This document shows positions 61,950 to 64,000 of a stretch of 64,000 nucleotides of DNA, piece by piece; position 1 is the first letter of the stretch, and the number at the start of each line of letters is the position of its first letter. Origin of the DNA: Halothiobacillus sp045689735 (lineage in GTDB: Bacteria; Pseudomonadota; Gammaproteobacteria; Halothiobacillales; Halothiobacillaceae); contig NZ_CP142685.1 in assembly GCF_045689735.1 (NCBI RefSeq), positions 1,054,001-1,118,000 on the forward strand. Reading direction: 5' to 3'. The notes below the pieces were generated by a model. That model saw only the letters and a list, made by a program, of their open reading frames with translations, searched no databases and was not told the origin of the DNA. A program made the translations under genes and the position numbers.

Positions 61950-62281
61950 TGCGCGCGTTCGATCCCGATCACTGGCTGCCGGTCTGTCCCGCACGCGAAC
62001 TGGCGCCCGGTGAACGGCGCGTCGTCGCCGGGCCGGATGAAGACATCCTGATCGTCAATGCCGACGGGGTGATTCTGGCCGTGGCCGATCAGTGCAGCCA
62101 CCAGGCATTACCCCTGCATGAAGGCTTGCTGGATGGGGATTTACTCACCTGCCCCTACCACAATGCCCAGTTCTGTCTGCGCAGCGGTGAGGCCCTCAGC
62201 CCGCCCGCGTACGAACCGATCGCCTGCTACGATATTGCCCTTCACGACGACCACATTTATGTGTCGCCCTCCCCACGCTAA
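61949..62281 (+). CDS. Rieske [2Fe-2S] ferredoxin-like protein
   Basis: 110 residues, one Rieske domain: C49-x-H51 in DQCSHQALPLHEG and C68-x2-H71 in LTCPYHNAQF, binding a [2Fe-2S] cluster. It has no signal peptide, so it is a soluble ferredoxin of the type that serves oxygenases. Inside the SUF operon it could supply electrons to cluster assembly or be a client. The first base of its ATG is the last base of the sufT stop. Confidence 0.93.
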   Translation: MRAFDPDHWLPVCPARELAPGERRVVAGPDEDILIVNADGVILAVADQCSHQALPLHEGLLDGDLLTCPYHNAQFCLRSGEALSPPAYEPIACYDIALHDDHIYVSPSPR

Positions 62282-62300
62282 CGACCCGAGGAAGCGCCCG

Positions 62301-62702
62301 ATGAACCTCGACCCACTTACAGCCAAAGCCCGCGCACAGGCCCTGCCACCAGAACAGGGTCTTCGGCTAACCCCGGTGGCCATCGAGCATTTGCGTAAAA
62401 CCCTGGCAACCGAACCATCGGCCCTCGGATTACGGGTCGGTGTGAAAAAATCAGGCTGTACCGGATACGGTTATGTCATGGATTTCGCCAAAACACTCAA
62501 CCCAGACGATCTGTGGTTTGAGCAGGACGGCATAGCGGTTATCTGCGATCAAGCCAGCCTCGAATTCCTCAAAGGCAGCACGCTGGATTATGTCGTCAAT
62601 GGCCTGTCCCGCCTGCTGACTTTTCACAACCCCAATGTGGTCGATAGCTGTGGTTGCGGCGAGAGTTTCAGCGTAGCGGAGACCGGAGGTCAGCATGGCT
62701 GA
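62301..62702 (+). CDS. sufA: A-type Fe-S carrier SufA
   Basis: 133 residues of the HesB/IscA family. The three cluster cysteines are C53 (KKSGCTGYGYVMDFA), C117 and C119 (VDSCGCGESFSV). GAGG lies some nine to ten bases before the ATG. It overlaps sufE by eight bases. Confidence 0.95.
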   Translation: MNLDPLTAKARAQALPPEQGLRLTPVAIEHLRKTLATEPSALGLRVGVKKSGCTGYGYVMDFAKTLNPDDLWFEQDGIAVICDQASLEFLKGSTLDYVVNGLSRLLTFHNPNVVDSCGCGESFSVAETGGQHG

Positions 62703-63108
62703 TCCCAAGCGGCGGATTCAGGCGCTCAGTGAAGAATTCGCCTTTTTCTCCGACTGGACCGAGCGCTACCAATATCTCATCGACCTCGGCAAGCAACTCC
62801 CGCCCTTTCCTGCCGAGAAACAGGATGAGGCACACAAATTCCACGGCTGCCAGTCACAAGTCTGGTTCGATTACGCCTGGCAAAACGGCAGGCTACAGCT
62901 ACAGGGCACCAGTGATGCGACCATTGTCAAAGGGTTGATTGCACTCCTGTTTCGCGTTTATGACGAACAAACCGCCGAGGAAATCCGCCAAACCCCCAAC
63001 GATTTTCTGGATACCCTGGGGCTCAAGGCGCATCTGTCTGCCAATCGCGCGACCGGGTTAGTCGGCATGGTCAATAAAATTCGTGGCCTGGCAGAAACCG
63101 CCGTTTGA
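62695..63108 (+). CDS. sufE: sulfur acceptor protein SufE
   Basis: 137 residues. The persulfide-carrying cysteine is C52 in KFHGCQSQVWFDY. It accepts sulfur from SufS and activates it. GGAGGT lies four to five bases before the ATG, inside the end of sufA. It is the last gene of the operon. Confidence 0.96.
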   Translation: MADPKRRIQALSEEFAFFSDWTERYQYLIDLGKQLPPFPAEKQDEAHKFHGCQSQVWFDYAWQNGRLQLQGTSDATIVKGLIALLFRVYDEQTAEEIRQTPNDFLDTLGLKAHLSANRATGLVGMVNKIRGLAETAV

Positions 63109-63117
63109 CCCCCGCCC

Positions 63118-63147
63118 GCGCTCAATCCCAGCCTGCTGGCTGAGCGC
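63118..63147 (+). terminator. hairpin after the SUF operon
   Basis: GCGCTCA / TGAGCGC outer arms with CAGC / GCTG inside, nine bases after the sufE stop. No U run follows, so this is a weak terminator candidate. Confidence 0.4.
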
Positions 63148-63212
63148 CGAGTCTGCGGCATTTTGCGGGCGCCCTGTTACACTACACGCCCGTTTTTAGC
63201 TTACACAACACC

Positions 63213-64000
63213 ATGACCACGCCCCGCCTCCTTACGCCGGAAGATCCAGCCGGCCTCGTTTATCACTTGTCGCACACCGATCTCGATGGCTACGGCGCAC
63301 AGTTCATGCTCAAGGCGGCCGGTGTGAACACGGTGTGTTTCAATGCCGATTACCGCGATATTCCCCTCGCCATGGATGTGATCGTCGAGCAGATTCTTGA
63401 GCGCGGGCAACCCGCCAATTTGCTGCTCACTGATTTGAATCTGACGCTCGATCAAGCCGATCAAATCGATAAACGCATCAAAAAACTCAAGGTACCGACC
63501 CAAGTACAACTGCTCGATCACCACGCGACCGGGGCGGAAGTGGCCGCCAAATACCCTTGGTATCATCTGGATACCGAACGCTGCGCGACCAAGCTAGCGT
63601 TTGAATCGGTGGCGGATCGCTTCGATGAGACGCGCCGCGCGCAATACGCTTTGCGTGCCGATTTTGTGGACATCGGCGATCGCTGGCTCAAAGACGAACC
63701 CCTCTTCCGCAAGGCACTGTATCTGCTGGGTTTGGTGATGCAGGACGACCATCTCGCGCCGCCATTATCCGAGATGAAACGCGAATACCGCTTTCATTTA
63801 ATTGAAGAATTCTTTGCACGCCACGAGCGCGGCGAAAATCTCGAATCCATCGAACGGGCACTCTACGATCTGCGCAAAGCCTTTTTGCAAGGCCGGATCG
63901 ACGATGCCGAACGAGACAATCCGGACATTCCCCTCAACGATAAATTTCATATTCTGTCCGCCCGCCTGCTGGATGAAACCACCGTACCGATGCTGACCAT
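63213..64000 (+). CDS. DHH-family phosphoesterase, N-terminal part (cut by window edge)
   Basis: At least 262 residues; the frame continues past the right edge. The DHH motifs are HLSHTDLDGYGAQFML near residues 19-34, LLTDLNLTLDQ and QLLDHHATG. This pattern resembles NrnB-type nanoRNases rather than RecJ, which is longer. It would hydrolyse short oligonucleotides or a related phosphodiester. A separate transcript from the SUF operon is likely given the 104-base gap, but no clear promoter was seen. Confidence 0.88.
   Translation, partial: MTTPRLLTPEDPAGLVYHLSHTDLDGYGAQFMLKAAGVNTVCFNADYRDIPLAMDVIVEQILERGQPANLLLTDLNLTLDQADQIDKRIKKLKVPTQVQLLDHHATGAEVAAKYPWYHLDTERCATKLAFESVADRFDETRRAQYALRADFVDIGDRWLKDEPLFRKALYLLGLVMQDDHLAPPLSEMKREYRFHLIEEFFARHERGENLESIERALYDLRKAFLQGRIDDAERDNPDIPLNDKFHILSARLLDETTVPMLT

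Overview
The window reads as an ordinary chromosomal stretch of a gammaproteobacterium. Supporting this are the hemA-prfA-prmC-moeB run, the lolB-ispE-tRNA-Gln-prs-rplY-pth-ychF run, the trpF-trpB-trpA-accD-folC-SPOR-cvpA-purF superoperon, a UbiJ/UbiB pair, the opgG/opgH/opgD glucan genes and a long CTC-type L25. A SUF operon is the iron-sulfur assembly system seen here. This combination is compatible with a sulfur-oxidising lineage such as Halothiobacillus, but that is recall of gene order and was not checked. Most of the window is GC-moderate and densely coded, with many 4-bp ATGA/GTGA overlaps. No CRISPR array, prophage, transposase or integron was seen.

Layout. 1-3240: the 5' part of a DUF58 gene, tRNA-Arg(CCG), a DUF2853 gene and a receiver-GGDEF diguanylate cyclase in a patch that looks AT-richer. 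3245-14579 (minus): truA-trpF-trpB-trpA-accD-folC-SPOR-cvpA-purF-L,D-transpeptidase-ilvD. 14787-20795 (plus): a three-gene RND efflux operon. 20926-27964 (plus): TPR lipoprotein, lolB, ispE, tRNA-Gln, prs, rplY, pth, ychF. 28216-30367: an AraC/GyrI-type regulator with AT-rich flanks and an OlsB-like acyltransferase. 30540-38543: pyrD facing a minus-strand run of thioredoxin-like, GT2, PAP2, hemA, prfA, prmC, an orphan and moeB. 38636-40104: a DUF815 ATPase and a cold-shock-type RRM protein. 40175-48847 (minus): opgG-orf-opgH-opgD-lipoprotein-dnaB-alr. 48997-53694: dnaE, tRNA-Leu(CAG), a DUF6231-like gene and a 33-residue membrane protein with its own promoter and terminator. 53712-55993 (minus): ubiJ-ubiB. 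56152-63108 (plus): sufR-B-C-D-S-T-Rieske-sufA-sufE. 63213-end: the start of a DHH phosphoesterase.

How the genes work together. The minus superoperon joins tryptophan, fatty acid, folate, purine and branched-chain amino acid synthesis. The efflux operon is a complete tripartite pump. LolB places lipoproteins in the outer membrane, and the pump adaptor, the TPR protein and the small opg-linked lipoprotein are predicted lipoproteins. PRPP made by Prs feeds PurF, TrpD and PyrE. HemA, PrfA and PrmC link haem synthesis and translation termination. The SUF operon would supply clusters to enzymes such as IlvD. I saw no clear new defence or mobile system. The most worthwhile unexplained items are a 33-aa membrane protein gene, an unknown 105-aa protein coupled between opgG and opgH, a possible upstream ORF before the RRM gene, and an RND pump with altered proton-relay residues.
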